In this document: positions 54,449 through 64,000 of the stretch, piece by piece
Layout: each line of letters begins with the position of its first letter
Numbering within the stretch: the stretch's first letter is position 1
From: Caballeronia concitans
GTDB taxonomy: Bacteria > Pseudomonadota > Gammaproteobacteria > Burkholderiales > Burkholderiaceae
Direction: 5' to 3'
DNA: 64,000 nucleotides
Assembly: GCF_001544615.1 (NCBI RefSeq)
Contig: NZ_FCNV02000001.1
Location: 868,001-932,000 of the forward strand
Made by a program: the position numbers and the translations under genes
The notes under the pieces: generated by a model
Told to the model about the DNA's origin: nothing
Seen by the model: only the letters and a program-made list of their open reading frames with translations
The model's database searches: none

Positions 54449-56734
54449 ATGAAGTTTCGCTTTCCCGTCGTTATCATCGACGAAGACTTTCGCTCCGAGA
54501 ACATCTCGGGTTCCGGCATCCGCGCGCTCGCCGAGGCGATCGAGAAAGAAGGCGCCGAAGTGCTCGGCCTGACGAGCTATGGCGATCTCGCCGCGTTCGC
54601 GCAGCAGTCGAGCCGCGCGTCGTGCTTCATTCTTTCGATCGACGACGACGAGCTTTTGCCTTACGCCGATAACGTCGTCGTCGAAGGCGATACGCCCGAA
54701 CTCGCGTCGGCCATCGTCGCGCTGCGTGCGTTCATCGACGCCGTGCGCCGCCGCAACGCCGACATCCCCATCTTCCTGTACGGCGAAACGCGCACATCGC
54801 GCCATCTGCCGAACGACATCCTGCGCGAACTGCACGGCTTCATCCACATGTTCGAGGACACGCCGGAGTTCGTCGCGCGGCACGTCATTCGCGAGGCGAA
54901 GGTGTATCTCGACTCGCTCGCGCCGCCGTTCTTCAAGGAACTCGTGCAGTACGCGGAAGAGGGTTCGTATTCGTGGCACTGTCCCGGTCACTCGGGCGGC
55001 GTCGCGTTCCTGAAGAATCCGCTCGGGCAGATGTTCCACCAGTTCTTCGGCGAGAACATGCTGCGCGCGGACGTGTGCAACGCGGTCGAGGAACTCGGTC
55101 AACTGCTCGATCACACCGGCCCGGTCGCGGCCTCGGAGCGCAACGCGGCGCGCATTTTCAGCGCGGACCATCTGTTCTTCGTGACGAACGGCACGTCCAC
55201 GTCGAACAAGATTGTGTGGCACGCAACGGTCGCGCCGGGGGATATCGTCGTGGTGGACCGCAACTGCCACAAGTCGATCCTGCACGCGATCACGATGACG
55301 GGCGCGATCCCCGTGTTCCTCACGCCGACGCGCAATCACTTCGGCATCATCGGTCCGATTTCGCGCGACGAGTTCAAGCCCGAAGTCATCCGCAGGAAGA
55401 TCGAGGAGAATCCGTTCGCGCGCGAGGCGCTGGCGAAGAATCCGAAGGTCAAGCCGCGCATTCTCACGATCACGCAGAGCACGTACGACGGCGTGGTCTA
55501 CAACGTCGAGATGATCAAGGATCTGCTCGGCGACACGGTCGACACGCTGCACTTCGACGAAGCATGGCTGCCGCACGCCGAGTTCCATTCGTTCTATCAG
55601 GACATGCACGCGATCGGCGCGGGCCGGCCGCGCACGGGCGCGCTCGTGTTCGCGACGCACTCCACGCACAAGCTGCTCGCCGGCATTTCGCAGGCGTCGC
55701 AGATTCTCGTGCAGGACAGCGAGAACAGCACGTTCGACCGTCATCGCTTCAACGAGGCGTATCTGATGCATACGTCGACGTCGCCGCAATACGCGATCAT
55801 CGCGTCGTGCGATGTCGCAGCGGCGATGATGGAAGCGCCGGGCGGCCCGGCGCTCGTGGAGGAATCGATTGCTGAAGCGCTCGATTTCCGCCGCGCGATG
55901 CGCAAGGTCGATGCCGAATACGGCGACGACTGGTTCTTCAAGGTCTGGGGCCCGGACGCGTTGGCCGAGGAAGGCATCGGCGACCGCGAGGACTGGATGC
56001 TGAAGCCGAACGACCGCTGGCACGGCTTCGGGCCGCTCGCGGAAGGCTTCAACATGCTCGATCCGATCAAGGCGACGATCATCACGCCGGGACTCGACGT
56101 GGACGGCGAATTCGGCGAGACGGGCATTCCGGCGGGCATCGTGACGCGCTATCTGGCCGAGCACGGCATCATCGTGGAGAAGACGGGGCTTTACTCGTTC
56201 TTCATCATGTTCACGATCGGCATCACGAAAGGCCGCTGGAACTCGATGGTCACCGAGCTTCAGCAGTTCAAGGACGACTACGACAACAACCAGCCGCTGT
56301 GGCGCGTGCTGCCGGAGTTCGTCGCGCAGCATCCGTCGTATGAGCGGATCGGCTTGCGCGATCTGTGCCAGCAGATTCACAGCGTCTACCGTGCGAATGA
56401 CATCGCGCGTCTCACGACCGAGATGTATCTGTCGAGCATGGAGCCGGCGATGAAGCCGTCCGAAGCCTACGCGAAGCTCGTGCACCGCGAGATCGACCGC
56501 GTGCCTATCGACGAACTCGAAGGCCGCGTGACGAGCATTCTGCTCACGCCGTATCCGCCGGGCATTCCGCTTCTGATTCCGGGCGAGCGCTTCAATCGCA
56601 CGATCGTCGATTATCTGCGCTTCGCGCGCGAGTTCAACGAGCGCTTCCCGGGCTTCCACACGGATATTCACGGGCTCGTCGGCGAGATGATCAACGGACG
56701 CATCGAGTATTTCGTCGATTGCGTGCGCGACTGA
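54449..56734 (+). CDS. Arginine/lysine/ornithine decarboxylase (biodegradative, PLP fold I)
   Basis: 761-residue decarboxylase of the large inducible family (AdiA/CadA/SpeC-like), forming CO2 and a polyamine or agmatine. An N-terminal receiver-like wing domain (about 1-125) is followed by SWHCPGHSGGVAFLKNPLGQ (about 178), TNGTSTSNKIVWHATVAPGD, LHFDEAWLPHAEFHSFYQDM and the PLP lysine K408 in ATHSTHKLLAG. The AWLPHAEFH context suits arginine or lysine decarboxylases; the exact substrate cannot be fixed by eye. ATG 54449 follows TTGGAGATT. Single-gene unit with its own terminator. Confidence 0.9.
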   Translation: MKFRFPVVIIDEDFRSENISGSGIRALAEAIEKEGAEVLGLTSYGDLAAFAQQSSRASCFILSIDDDELLPYADNVVVEGDTPELASAIVALRAFIDAVRRRNADIPIFLYGETRTSRHLPNDILRELHGFIHMFEDTPEFVARHVIREAKVYLDSLAPPFFKELVQYAEEGSYSWHCPGHSGGVAFLKNPLGQMFHQFFGENMLRADVCNAVEELGQLLDHTGPVAASERNAARIFSADHLFFVTNGTSTSNKIVWHATVAPGDIVVVDRNCHKSILHAITMTGAIPVFLTPTRNHFGIIGPISRDEFKPEVIRRKIEENPFAREALAKNPKVKPRILTITQSTYDGVVYNVEMIKDLLGDTVDTLHFDEAWLPHAEFHSFYQDMHAIGAGRPRTGALVFATHSTHKLLAGISQASQILVQDSENSTFDRHRFNEAYLMHTSTSPQYAIIASCDVAAAMMEAPGGPALVEESIAEALDFRRAMRKVDAEYGDDWFFKVWGPDALAEEGIGDREDWMLKPNDRWHGFGPLAEGFNMLDPIKATIITPGLDVDGEFGETGIPAGIVTRYLAEHGIIVEKTGLYSFFIMFTIGITKGRWNSMVTELQQFKDDYDNNQPLWRVLPEFVAQHPSYERIGLRDLCQQIHSVYRANDIARLTTEMYLSSMEPAMKPSEAYAKLVHREIDRVPIDELEGRVTSILLTPYPPGIPLLIPGERFNRTIVDYLRFAREFNERFPGFHTDIHGLVGEMINGRIEYFVDCVRD

Positions 56735-56761
56735 CGTTCGCGTATTCGATGCTGTAACGAG

Positions 56762-56790
56762 AAACGGCCCGCGAGGGCCGTTTTCTTTTT
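56762..56790 (+). terminator. Terminator of the decarboxylase gene
   Basis: Perfect stem AAACGGCCC / GGGCCGTTT with a GCGA tetraloop, followed by TCTTTTT. Located 28 bp past the stop and just before the convergent GST gene. Confidence 0.9.
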
Positions 56791-56815
56791 GATGCCGTGG
56801 ATAACGCAACTGGCG

Positions 56816-57421
56816 TCAGATGAGGCCTTCGGCCTTCATCGCCGCCTGCACGCCCGCCCGTGCGCCGACGCGCGCCTGATACGCGGTCAGTGCCGGCCAC
56901 TTGCCGAGATCGAGATCGATGTGCTGCGCCCAGCCGAGCACGGTGAAGAGATACGCATCGCCGATGCTGAATTCATCGCCGACCAGATACTGCTTGTCGT
57001 CGATATGCTTCGCGACGTAAGCGAGACGGCGTTCGAGATTGCCCATCGCGACCGCTTTCCATTCACTCGTGCCGGCCGGATTGAAGAACGGCGAGAAGTT
57101 CTTGTGCAGCTCGGTGCCGATGAACGTGAGCCAGCCTTGCAGGCGATAACGCGCCATGCCGTCGGCGAGCGGTGCGAGGTGCTTGGCCGGCACCTGATCC
57201 GCGATGTATTGCATGATCGCGGGGCCTTCGGTCAGCACTTCACCGCTGTCCAGTTGCAGCGCGGGCACGTAGCCCTTTTCGTTGATTGCCGTGAAATCGG
57301 CGCCGCTTGCGGTGCGCTTCGTTTTCAGATCGACTGCTTCGATTTCGAAGGGCAGACCGGATTCCTGCAGAACGATATGCGATGCGAGCGAGCAAGCGCC
57401 CGCTTTGTAGAACAGTTTCAA
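56816..57421 (-). CDS. Glutathione S-transferase (beta-class-like)
   Basis: 201-residue GST. N-terminal thioredoxin-fold domain: KLFYKAGACSLASHIVLQES (catalytic Cys-type position of beta GSTs at about C10), then VPALQLDSGEVLTEGPAIMQY with the cis-Pro and glutathione-binding ES/EG region. The C-terminal helical domain has YLVGDEFSIGDAYLFTVLGW. Start assigned to TTG 57421, which has GGAGAAA at good spacing and yields the family N-terminus; a GTG at 57448 is the in-frame alternative. Detoxification role inferred from family. Confidence 0.9.
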   Translation of the reverse strand: MKLFYKAGACSLASHIVLQESGLPFEIEAVDLKTKRTASGADFTAINEKGYVPALQLDSGEVLTEGPAIMQYIADQVPAKHLAPLADGMARYRLQGWLTFIGTELHKNFSPFFNPAGTSEWKAVAMGNLERRLAYVAKHIDDKQYLVGDEFSIGDAYLFTVLGWAQHIDLDLGKWPALTAYQARVGARAGVQAAMKAEGLI

Positions 57422-57563
57422 AACAATTTCTCCAGAAAAAGTCCGCACGATTATGAATGAAGTCGTGCGCGGGCAGTACCCGCCATGCGGAAACTATCTG
57501 TGTCGTTTGGTGAAAGACCGCTTTCAAGCAAACTACAGTTGCCTGAAGGCAATCCATCCGGTA

Positions 57564-58493
57564 TCAGTCGAGGATGAAATCGCGAGAAGGCGAGTAGGGC
57601 TTCGGCGCGAGAGGAAACTCCGGATCGGCCGCCATGTCATGCAGCGCGAGTTCGATGCCCTCGCACATCGCGTTCAGCGCGAGGTCGTTCTCTTCGACGC
57701 CGAACGGATCTTCGATCTGCGCGGCGATCGCTTCCAGCGCCATGAACGCATAGGCGACGAGCAGCGCGAAGAGGGGCGTGAGCAGACCGGCGCCATCGAC
57801 GAGACCGAACGGCAGCATCGCGCAGAAGAGATAGACGGTGCGATGGATCATCACCGAGTACGAAAAGGGCAATGGCGTGGCCGAGAGCCGTTCGCATCCG
57901 CCGATCACATCGGAAAGCATGTTCAGATTGTGCTGGATCGCGAGCGCCGAGTAGCCGTCCAGCGTGCCTTCGCGCCTGCGCTCGGCCACCCATTCTCCGA
58001 GCCAGAGCATGATTAGCGCGGGCCGGTATTTCGCGGCTGCGACGCGCGCGTGCAAGTCGGCCGGCAATCGGGGAGCAAGATCGGCGAGCGCATCGGTGCC
58101 GCGCAGCTGATGCCGAAGCGCATGCGCCAATGCGCCGAGCGCCGCGAGAAAACGGCGCGACTGACTGCGATCCCGCGGCTCCGGCGACGACAACACTTGC
58201 TGCGCCAGTGCGCGCGACGTGTTGAGCAACGCTCCCCACAGCTTTCGGCCTTCCCACCAGCGCTCGTAACTTGCGCTGTTGCGAAAGCCGAGAAACACGG
58301 CTAGCGCGATGCCCACGAGCGCGAACGGCGGCGTGCCGAGCCCGATCGGATAGTGGCGCATGTGGTCGTGCATGAAGATCGCCGCGATGGACAGCGCGAA
58401 GATCAGCGCGAGTCTCGGCAGCAACTGCGGCAGCACGGAGCCGCGCCAAACGAAAAGGAGCCGGAACCAGTTCAGCTTCGGGCGAATGATCAT
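57564..58493 (-). CDS. Bestrophin-family membrane channel protein
   Basis: 309-residue bacterial bestrophin (UPF0187/YneE-like). N-terminus MIIRPKLNWFRLLFVWRGSV, then membrane segments at about 25-45 and 60-80, FLGFRNSASYERWWEGRKLW (the highly conserved bestrophin block, about 72-91), YSVMIHRTVYLFCAMLPFGL, and IEDPFGVEENDLALNAMCEG near the C-terminus. Bacterial homologues form pentameric ion channels, often cation-selective. ATG 58493 is chosen because the upstream 38 in-frame residues are unlike the family. Confidence 0.9.
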   Translation of the reverse strand: MIIRPKLNWFRLLFVWRGSVLPQLLPRLALIFALSIAAIFMHDHMRHYPIGLGTPPFALVGIALAVFLGFRNSASYERWWEGRKLWGALLNTSRALAQQVLSSPEPRDRSQSRRFLAALGALAHALRHQLRGTDALADLAPRLPADLHARVAAAKYRPALIMLWLGEWVAERRREGTLDGYSALAIQHNLNMLSDVIGGCERLSATPLPFSYSVMIHRTVYLFCAMLPFGLVDGAGLLTPLFALLVAYAFMALEAIAAQIEDPFGVEENDLALNAMCEGIELALHDMAADPEFPLAPKPYSPSRDFILD

Positions 58494-59038
58494 CTTTCGG
58501 GTCTGTCTCCGGATTGAACGGCGATGCGTCGCGATACGGCAGGCTCGGGCGTTGCCCGCCATGCATTCTAAGTCAGCGCGGCGCTTGACTGCCTGCGGGT
58601 TATTCATCGTCCGCGGCGGACACGACTGATTCGCCGCGCGCGTTTCCTCGTCGTGCAGTCACGAGAATGGGAGGCCATTCAACCGAGCTTCATCCACATC
58701 ATTTAGATGCGAAATAAGTGCGCCGTTGGTCACGGTGCCGGTGCCGTGAACCGGTATAAAATTCGGAATGCTTATTAACGCGATGCATGGGAGTGGCCGC
58801 CATCGTTTCGTTATGGGTTGTTTCGTTTCGAGGCCTGGAACTGTTGCGGCTTTCGACGCGTTATGCGGTTGGCTGAACGCGCCGTGCGGAAACACTGGTA
58901 ACCGAACGATCCACGCGAAGAAAGCTCTTAGTAAGGAAGCGGCTTCCCTGAAGCGCGAATGCCTGAATGACGCGATGCGTTCGCGTCGTTTCCGGAATCG
59001 AATCGCACGGGGCCATCATTCGATTCGATGTCTACGCG
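58494..59038. other. Intergenic region bestrophin/argH
   Basis: About 545 bp with no gene that can be supported. Base composition is less GC-rich than in the neighbours around 58690-58950. It includes a TATAAAAT stretch near 58755, but no well-spaced -35. Short open frames on both strands (58659-58895 leftward, 58768-59136 rightward) lack recognisable sequence and ribosome-binding sites. The bestrophin promoter should lie at its left end. Confidence 0.55.
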
Positions 59039-59069
59039 CAAAAAAAGACCCGCATTGCGCGGGTCTTTT
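59039..59069 (-). terminator. Terminator of argH
   Basis: Perfect 11-bp stem AAAAGACCCGC / GCGGGTCTTTT with a 5-nt loop, leaving a leftward T-tract of seven. It begins 22 bp after the argH stop. Confidence 0.9.
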
Positions 59070-59090
59070 CCGATGCCTCGACGACGCGTC

Positions 59091-60497
59091 TCAGGCAAGT
59101 GATTCGCGCGCCGCCTTCGCTGCCGCGCGCACCTGATCCGGCGCGGTGCCGCCCGCGTGATTGCGGCTCGCCACCGAACCTTCGAGCGTCAGATAGTCGA
59201 ACACGTCTTCACCGATCAGATGCGCGACGTTCGGCAATTCGAGGCGCATCGCGTCCAGCGACAGGTCCGCGATATCGCAGCCGCGATCGTCGCAAATTCG
59301 CACTGCATGCGCGACGGCTTCGTGCGCATCGCGGAAGGGCAGGCCGCGCTTCACGAGATAGTCGGCGAGATCGGTGGCCGTCGAAAAGCCTTGCAGCGCC
59401 GCCGCGCGCATCGCCTGCGGCTTGACCGTGATGCCCGCCGCCATTTCCGCGAAGATGCGCAGCGTGTCCGCGACGGTATCGACCGTATCGAACAGCGGTT
59501 CCTTGTCTTCCTGATTGTCCTTGTTGTACGCGAGCGGCTGGCCTTTCATCAGCGTGAGCAGCGCCATCAGATGCCCGTTCACGCGTCCCGTCTTGCCGCG
59601 CGCGAGTTCGGGCACGTCGGGATTCTTCTTCTGCGGCATGATCGACGAACCCGTGCAGAAGCGGTCCGCCAGATCGATGAAACCGACGCGCGGGCTCATC
59701 CACAGCACGAGTTCTTCCGAGAAGCGCGACACGTGCGTCATCACGAGCGCGGCCGCCGCCGTGAATTCGATCGCGAAGTCGCGGTCGGACACGGCATCGA
59801 GCGAATTCGCGCAGATGCCGTCGAAGCCGAGCGTGGCGGCCACCGCGTGACGATCGATCGGATAGCTCGTGCCCGCGAGCGCCGCCGCGCCGAGCGGCAG
59901 GCGATTCACGCGCTTGCGGCAATCGCGCATGCGCTCGGCATCGCGCGAGAACATCTCGACGTACGCGAGAAGGTGATGCCCGAACGTCACCGGCTGCGCG
60001 ACCTGCAAGTGCGTGAAGCCGGGCATGATCGTGTCGGCGTGCTTCTCGGCCATGTCGATGAGCGCGACGCGCAAGTCCTTCAGCAACTCGCCGATGCGGT
60101 CGATTTCGCCGCGCAGCCACAGGCGGATGTCGGTCGCGACCTGATCGTTGCGCGAGCGGCCGGTGTGCAGGCGCTTGCCGGCATCGCCGATCAACGCCGT
60201 CAGCCGCGCTTCGATATTCAGATGCACGTCTTCGAGATCGAGCTTCCATTCGAACTCGCCGCGCTCGATTTCACCCCTGATCTGCGCCATGCCGCGCTCG
60301 ATGGCCGCGAGGTCGTCGGCGCCGATGATCTTCTGCGCCGCGAGCATCGATGCATGCGCGAGCGAGCCTTGAATGTCGACGAGCGCGAGCCGCTTGTCGA
60401 AAAACACCGACGACGTATAGCGCTTGACGAGCTCCGACATCGGCTCGGAGAAGCGAGCCGACCAGGCTTCGCCTTTTTTGTGAAGTTGGGACGTCAT
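59091..60497 (-). CDS. argH: Argininosuccinate lyase
   Basis: Final enzyme of arginine synthesis, splitting argininosuccinate to arginine and fumarate; homotetramer, 468 residues. Motifs: [20 protein letters not shown] at the N-terminus, [18 protein letters not shown] (about 110), [20 protein letters not shown] (about 155) and the fumarase/aspartase signature [12 protein letters not shown] (about 283-294). Transcribed alone with its own terminator. Confidence 0.95.
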   Translation of the reverse strand: MTSQLHKKGEAWSARFSEPMSELVKRYTSSVFFDKRLALVDIQGSLAHASMLAAQKIIGADDLAAIERGMAQIRGEIERGEFEWKLDLEDVHLNIEARLTALIGDAGKRLHTGRSRNDQVATDIRLWLRGEIDRIGELLKDLRVALIDMAEKHADTIMPGFTHLQVAQPVTFGHHLLAYVEMFSRDAERMRDCRKRVNRLPLGAAALAGTSYPIDRHAVAATLGFDGICANSLDAVSDRDFAIEFTAAAALVMTHVSRFSEELVLWMSPRVGFIDLADRFCTGSSIMPQKKNPDVPELARGKTGRVNGHLMALLTLMKGQPLAYNKDNQEDKEPLFDTVDTVADTLRIFAEMAAGITVKPQAMRAAALQGFSTATDLADYLVKRGLPFRDAHEAVAHAVRICDDRGCDIADLSLDAMRLELPNVAHLIGEDVFDYLTLEGSVASRNHAGGTAPDQVRAAAKAARESLA

Positions 60498-60565
60498 GGT
60501 GTTTTCTCAGCGGGAGGGTTTGGCTTGATTCTGCTTCGGAAAGACGAAAATTTTAACATTCGACA

Positions 60566-61375
60566 CTATTCGGACCCGACCAGGATCACGAGCTTCAAGT
60601 CTTCGCGATGCGCGGGCTTGAACGTGATCTGATTGAACACGACGCGCCCGCGCGACGGATGCTCGAACGCGCGCTCGCCGCCTTCGCGTTCGAACACGTC
60701 CTGCGAGGCCCAGAAGCGCGCGAAGGCATCGCTCGCGGCGGAAAGCGAATCGATCAGCGCGCGCGTGGGCGCATCGTTCAGATGGCGGATGGAATCGGCG
60801 CGAAACTCGGCGGCGAGACGCCGCGCGCGCGTTTCCCAATCGACGATCAGCGAGCGCGCCGCCGGCGACGTGAACGTGTACGTCAGCAGATTGCGGTCGT
60901 GCGCGCCGTCGAGCCAGCCGACGAAAAGATCGGCGGCGGGCGCATTCCAGCGCAGTGCGTTCCACTGCCGGTCGAGCACGTACGCGGGCGCGTCGATCAG
61001 CCCGACCGTTTGCAGCAGCGCGGCGGGAACGTCCTGCGCGGCGGGATCGGGCTCGGCGGGATCGCGCTGGGCGGCGAGTTCGAACAGATACGCGCGTTCG
61101 GCGCGCGAGAGTTGCAGCGCGACGGCGATGCGCGCGAGGGCATCGGCGGAAGCGGACACCGGGCGGCCTTGCTCGATCCACGTGTACCAGGTCGGACTGA
61201 CGCCGCAGAGTTGCGCGACTTCCTCGCGCCGCAAGCCGGGCGTGCGGCGGCGCGGTCCGGGCGGCAGGCCGACGGCGAGCGGCGACAGCCGTTCACGATG
61301 CGTGCGGATGAATTCGCCGAGCGCGCGCGCGGGCGTTTCCGCCAATGGCTCGGAAGAAGTTTTCTCAGGATGCAT
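60566..61375 (-). CDS. XRE-type regulator with MmyB-like ligand-binding domain
   Basis: 269-residue transcription factor. Residues ~15-85 form the helix-turn-helix (ALGEFIRTHRERLSP, then GLRREEVAQLCGVSPTWYTW). Residues ~105-265 match the MmyB/PAS-like domain (PAYVLDRQWNALRWNAPAAD, then HLNDAPTRALIDSLSAAS and the ending VFNQITFKPAHREDLKLVI), which binds fatty acids in known actinobacterial members. It is divergent from a methyltransferase gene with a 115-bp shared gap, making that gene its likely target. Confidence 0.88.
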   Translation of the reverse strand: MHPEKTSSEPLAETPARALGEFIRTHRERLSPLAVGLPPGPRRRTPGLRREEVAQLCGVSPTWYTWIEQGRPVSASADALARIAVALQLSRAERAYLFELAAQRDPAEPDPAAQDVPAALLQTVGLIDAPAYVLDRQWNALRWNAPAADLFVGWLDGAHDRNLLTYTFTSPAARSLIVDWETRARRLAAEFRADSIRHLNDAPTRALIDSLSAASDAFARFWASQDVFEREGGERAFEHPSRGRVVFNQITFKPAHREDLKLVILVGSE

Positions 61376-61419
61376 TCGGACTTCGACGGGTGGTTCAGAT
61401 ACCAGAATAATTGCTCAAC

Positions 61420-61448
61420 TTGTACTGGTACCGGGCGGGCTCTATTGT
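61420..61448 (+). promoter_or_regulatory. Candidate sigma70 promoter of the methyltransferase gene
   Basis: TTGTAC (61420-61425) and TATTGT (61443-61448) with a 17-bp spacer, 42 bp upstream of the ATG. GTACTGGTACC overlapping the -35 is a partial palindrome and a possible site for the divergent MmyB-type regulator. Confidence 0.5.
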
Positions 61449-61490
61449 AGCGGGCAGGCGCTTTGGCCCATAACGAAACCGGAGAGCAGG

Positions 61491-62255
61491 ATGAAACATC
61501 ACGATCAGGTCGCCGACGCGTTCGGCTCGACCGCCGCCGCGTATCTCACGAGCCAGGTTCACGCGACCGGCGCGGACCTGCAGAATCTCGCGGCGACGTT
61601 CGCGGCTACGTGCGGCAACGCGCGCGTGCTGGACATGGGCTGCGGCGCGGGGCACGCGAGTTTCGCGATCGCGCCGCACGTGCGCGAAGTGGTGGCGTAC
61701 GACATCGCGCCGCAGATGCTCGCAACAGTCGATGCCGCCGCGAAGGAACGCGGCCTGACCACAATCCGCACGCAGCAGGGCGCGGCCGAAACGCTGCCGT
61801 TCGACGACGCATCGTTCGACTGGGCCGTGAGCCGCATGAGCGCGCATCACTGGCGCGACGTGCCGCGCGCGCTGGCGGAAGTGCATCGCGTGCTGAAGCC
61901 GGGCGGGCGGCTGAAGTTCATCGACATCGCGGGCATCGACGATCCGCTCTACGACACGCATATCCAGGCGATCGAAGTGCTGCGCGATGCGTCGCACATT
62001 CGCGACTATCGCGCGGACGAATGGATCGCGATGCTCGACGCCGCCGGCTTCGACGCGCACGTGACCGAGCGGTGGCGCCTTCCGCTGGAGTTCGAAGCGT
62101 GGGTATCGCGGATGCGCACGCCGCCCGAGCGCGTGACGGCCATCCGCTCGATGTGGACGAGCGCGCCCGACGAAGTGCGCCAGTACTTCGCCGTGAAGGA
62201 CGACTGCTCCTTCGAACTCGACGCGCTGATGATCGAGGCGAAGCGCCGGGACTGA
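61491..62255 (+). CDS. Class I SAM-dependent methyltransferase
   Basis: 254-residue Rossmann-fold methyltransferase of the UbiE/Methyltransf_11 type. SAM motif I is VLDMGCGAGHASFAIA (about 47-62), the acidic end of strand 2 is VVAYDIAPQML, motif II/III are LPFDDASFDWAVSRMSAHHW and EVHRVLKPGGRLKFIDIAG. The substrate is unknown; ubiquinone/menaquinone and small-molecule methyltransferases share these motifs. ATG 61491 has GGAGAGCAGG upstream. Divergent from the MmyB-type regulator. Confidence 0.9.
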   Translation: MKHHDQVADAFGSTAAAYLTSQVHATGADLQNLAATFAATCGNARVLDMGCGAGHASFAIAPHVREVVAYDIAPQMLATVDAAAKERGLTTIRTQQGAAETLPFDDASFDWAVSRMSAHHWRDVPRALAEVHRVLKPGGRLKFIDIAGIDDPLYDTHIQAIEVLRDASHIRDYRADEWIAMLDAAGFDAHVTERWRLPLEFEAWVSRMRTPPERVTAIRSMWTSAPDEVRQYFAVKDDCSFELDALMIEAKRRD

Positions 62256-62276
62256 AGCTTGCCCCAAGCGGGATCG

Positions 62277-64000
62277 TCAGCCGGTGTTGCGCAAGCCCGC
62301 CGCGATCCCGTTGATCGTCAGGTGAATGCCGCGCCGCAGCCGCACGTTCTGATCTCCCGCGCGATGGCGCTTGAGCAACTCCACTTGCAGGTGGTTCAGC
62401 GGATCGAGATACGGGAAGCGGTTCTTGATCGAACGCGCGAGCAGCGGGTTGTCGGACAGGCGCTCGTGCCGGCCGGTGATCTCGCCGAGCACGCGGCACG
62501 TGCGCTCGTGCTCCGCGACGATGCGGTCGAACACGAGCTTGCGCAGCTTCTTGTCGCTGACGAGCTGCGCATAGCGCGACGCCACCGCGAGATCGGTCTT
62601 GGCGAGCACCATGTCCATGTTCGACAGCAGATTCTGGAAGAACGGCCAGGTCTTGTGCATCTTGCGCAGCGTGTTGAGGCGCTTGGCGCGATCGGCGTCG
62701 GAGCCGCCCGCCTCGAGAAACGCCGTGACCGCGCTGCCGAAGCCGTACCAGCCCGTGAGCAGCAGGCGGCATTGGCCCCACGAGAAGCCCCACGGAATCG
62801 CGCGCAAGTCTTCAATCTTCCGATGCTTCGGGTCTTGCAGCTTGCGCGACGCTGGCCGGCTGCCGATGTTCAGCTCCGCGATTTCCGCGATCGGCGTCGA
62901 CGAGAAGAAGTAGTCGGTGAAGCCGGGCGTCTCGTAGACGAGCGCGCGATACGCGGCCATCGCGGCGTCCGAAAGCGTCTGCATCGTCGCTTCGAATTGC
63001 GGCAGTTGCGCGGGCGCGTTCTCGTGCGGCAGCAGCGATGCCTCCAGCGTCGCGGCCACGACCGTTTCCAGATTGCGCCGCCCGATCTCGGGATTGCCGA
63101 ACTTGCTCGCGATGACTTCCCCTTGCTCGGTCAGGCGGATTTGACCGTCGACGGTGCCGGGCGGCTGCGAAAGAATGGCCTGATACGTCGGGCCGCCGCC
63201 GCGTCCGACCGTGCCGCCGCGCCCGTGGAAAAGCCTGAGCGTCGTGCCGCGTTCCTTGAAGAGCGCGACGAGCGCCAGTTCCGCGCGATACAGCTCCCAG
63301 TTCGACGTGAGGAAACCGCCGTCCTTGTTGCTGTCCGAATAGCCGAGCATGACTTCCTGCTCGCCGCCCTGATTGGCGATGAGCGCATCGACGCCCGGCA
63401 GCGCGAACAGATCGCCCATGATGACGGGCGCATTGCGCAAGTCCGCGATCGTCTCGAAGAGCGGAATGACCATCAGGCCGTCGCGCGCGGGATCGTTCTT
63501 CGCGCCAAGACAGCCTTGCAGCACGCCGGTTTCCTTCTGCAGCAGCATGACTTCCAGCAGATCGCTGACGGTCTCCGTGTGCGAAATGATGTAGTTGCGC
63601 ACCGCGCGCGCGCCGAAGTTCTCGCGGATCACGCGCGCCGCTTCGAGCACGCCGAGTTCGCTTCTCGCGAGATCGGAATACTCGGCGTAAGGCAGGCGCA
63701 GCGGGCGCGGCTGTCCGAGTTCCTTCAGCAGCACGCGTTGCTTCTCTTCCTCGGAAAGCGCCGCGTAATCCTGCTCGACGCCGCCGCGCGCCAGCAATTC
63801 GGCGATGACCGCTTCGTGGATGTCCGAGCTTTGCCGCAAATCGATGCTCGCCAGATGGAAGCCGAAGACTTCCGATGCCCGCGCGAGCGGCGACAGGCGC
63901 GCGGCCGACAGCGACGCGCCGTGATGCTCGGCGAGCGAATCGATCAGCACGTGCAGATCGCGCGTGAACTCGGCGGCGTCGGCGTAGGGCGTCGCGCGGA
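62277..64000 (-). CDS. ppc: Phosphoenolpyruvate carboxylase (C-terminal part)
   Basis: Anaplerotic enzyme making oxaloacetate from PEP and bicarbonate. The gene enters from the right edge, so about the last 574 residues are present and the start lies outside. Diagnostic blocks: [20 protein letters not shown], the catalytic [20 protein letters not shown] and [14 protein letters not shown], then [40 protein letters not shown] and the absolute C-terminus [14 protein letters not shown]. No internal stops. Confidence 0.95.
   Translation of the reverse strand, partial: RATPYADAAEFTRDLHVLIDSLAEHHGASLSAARLSPLARASEVFGFHLASIDLRQSSDIHEAVIAELLARGGVEQDYAALSEEEKQRVLLKELGQPRPLRLPYAEYSDLARSELGVLEAARVIRENFGARAVRNYIISHTETVSDLLEVMLLQKETGVLQGCLGAKNDPARDGLMVIPLFETIADLRNAPVIMGDLFALPGVDALIANQGGEQEVMLGYSDSNKDGGFLTSNWELYRAELALVALFKERGTTLRLFHGRGGTVGRGGGPTYQAILSQPPGTVDGQIRLTEQGEVIASKFGNPEIGRRNLETVVAATLEASLLPHENAPAQLPQFEATMQTLSDAAMAAYRALVYETPGFTDYFFSSTPIAEIAELNIGSRPASRKLQDPKHRKIEDLRAIPWGFSWGQCRLLLTGWYGFGSAVTAFLEAGGSDADRAKRLNTLRKMHKTWPFFQNLLSNMDMVLAKTDLAVASRYAQLVSDKKLRKLVFDRIVAEHERTCRVLGEITGRHERLSDNPLLARSIKNRFPYLDPLNHLQVELLKRHRAGDQNVRLRRGIHLTINGIAAGLRNTG

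Noticed and set aside
54290-56809. 839-residue leftward frame opposite the decarboxylase
   Set aside because: Antisense shadow; the sense strand has a complete PLP decarboxylase with its catalytic lysine.
58659-58895. 78-residue leftward open frame in the bestrophin-argH gap
   Set aside because: No ribosome-binding site, no recognisable motif, low-complexity hydrophilic sequence.
58768-59136. 122-residue rightward open frame in the same gap
   Set aside because: Runs through the argH terminator into argH antisense; no family features.

Overview
The window is a high-GC proteobacterial chromosome segment. Protein sequences, gene order (cysI-DUF934-cysH-cysD-cysN-SUMT; lptF-lptG; tamA-tamB; scpA-panC-panD; zapA-6S RNA) and Burkholderiales-typical small families (DUF2486, DUF3460, DUF2459) point to Burkholderiaceae, most likely the Paraburkholderia/Caballeronia group. 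No rRNA, tRNA, insertion sequence or CRISPR array was seen.

Layout. 1-8.1 kb: the end of a branched-chain amino-acid ABC substrate-binding gene, cysB, and the divergent sulfate assimilation operon ending in a uroporphyrinogen methyltransferase (siroheme supply for CysI) and a strong terminator. 8.1-12.5 kb: a DUF2459 membrane protein, then a leftward run lptF-lptG-cbiX-vapB-vapC. 12.5-18.7 kb: pepA-holC-DUF2486, ilvD with a divergent LysR regulator, and lgt. 18.7-21.1 kb: a SIMPL-domain protein, an EVE-domain protein, 6S RNA, zapA and a coiled-coil partner. 21.3-32.7 kb: a cobalamin uptake and late-biosynthesis cluster headed by a cobalamin riboswitch (btuB-btuC-btuD-cobT-cobS-cobC rightward; cobU-cbiB-cobD-btuF leftward; cobQ rightward).

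32.8-37.4 kb: one 1523-residue gene of visibly lower GC, encoding an N-terminal PD-(D/E)XK/DUF4297-like nuclease region, a NACHT/STAND ATPase core and a ~900-residue helical C-terminus. It looks like a horizontally acquired antiviral STAND (Avs-like) gene placed between cobQ and a housekeeping thioesterase gene. It is the most interesting item in the window.

37.6-64 kb: thioesterase, ParA, panD-panC, scpA-DUF3460, tamA-tamB, metG, a hicAB toxin-antitoxin module with a palindromic promoter, an OmpA-family lipoprotein, mrp, a SodC-like lipoprotein lacking most metal ligands, dcd, an acid-induced-type amino-acid decarboxylase, a GST, a bestrophin-like channel, argH, an MmyB-type regulator divergent from a SAM methyltransferase, and the 3' part of ppc.

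Genes cooperate in clear modules: sulfate to sulfide to cysteine under CysB with siroheme supply; cobalamin import and nucleotide-loop assembly under a B12 riboswitch; LPS export (LptFG); outer-membrane protein/lipid transport (TamAB); and pantothenate synthesis (PanCD). Starts were chosen by ribosome-binding sites, overlaps and family N-termini; ambiguous ones are flagged.
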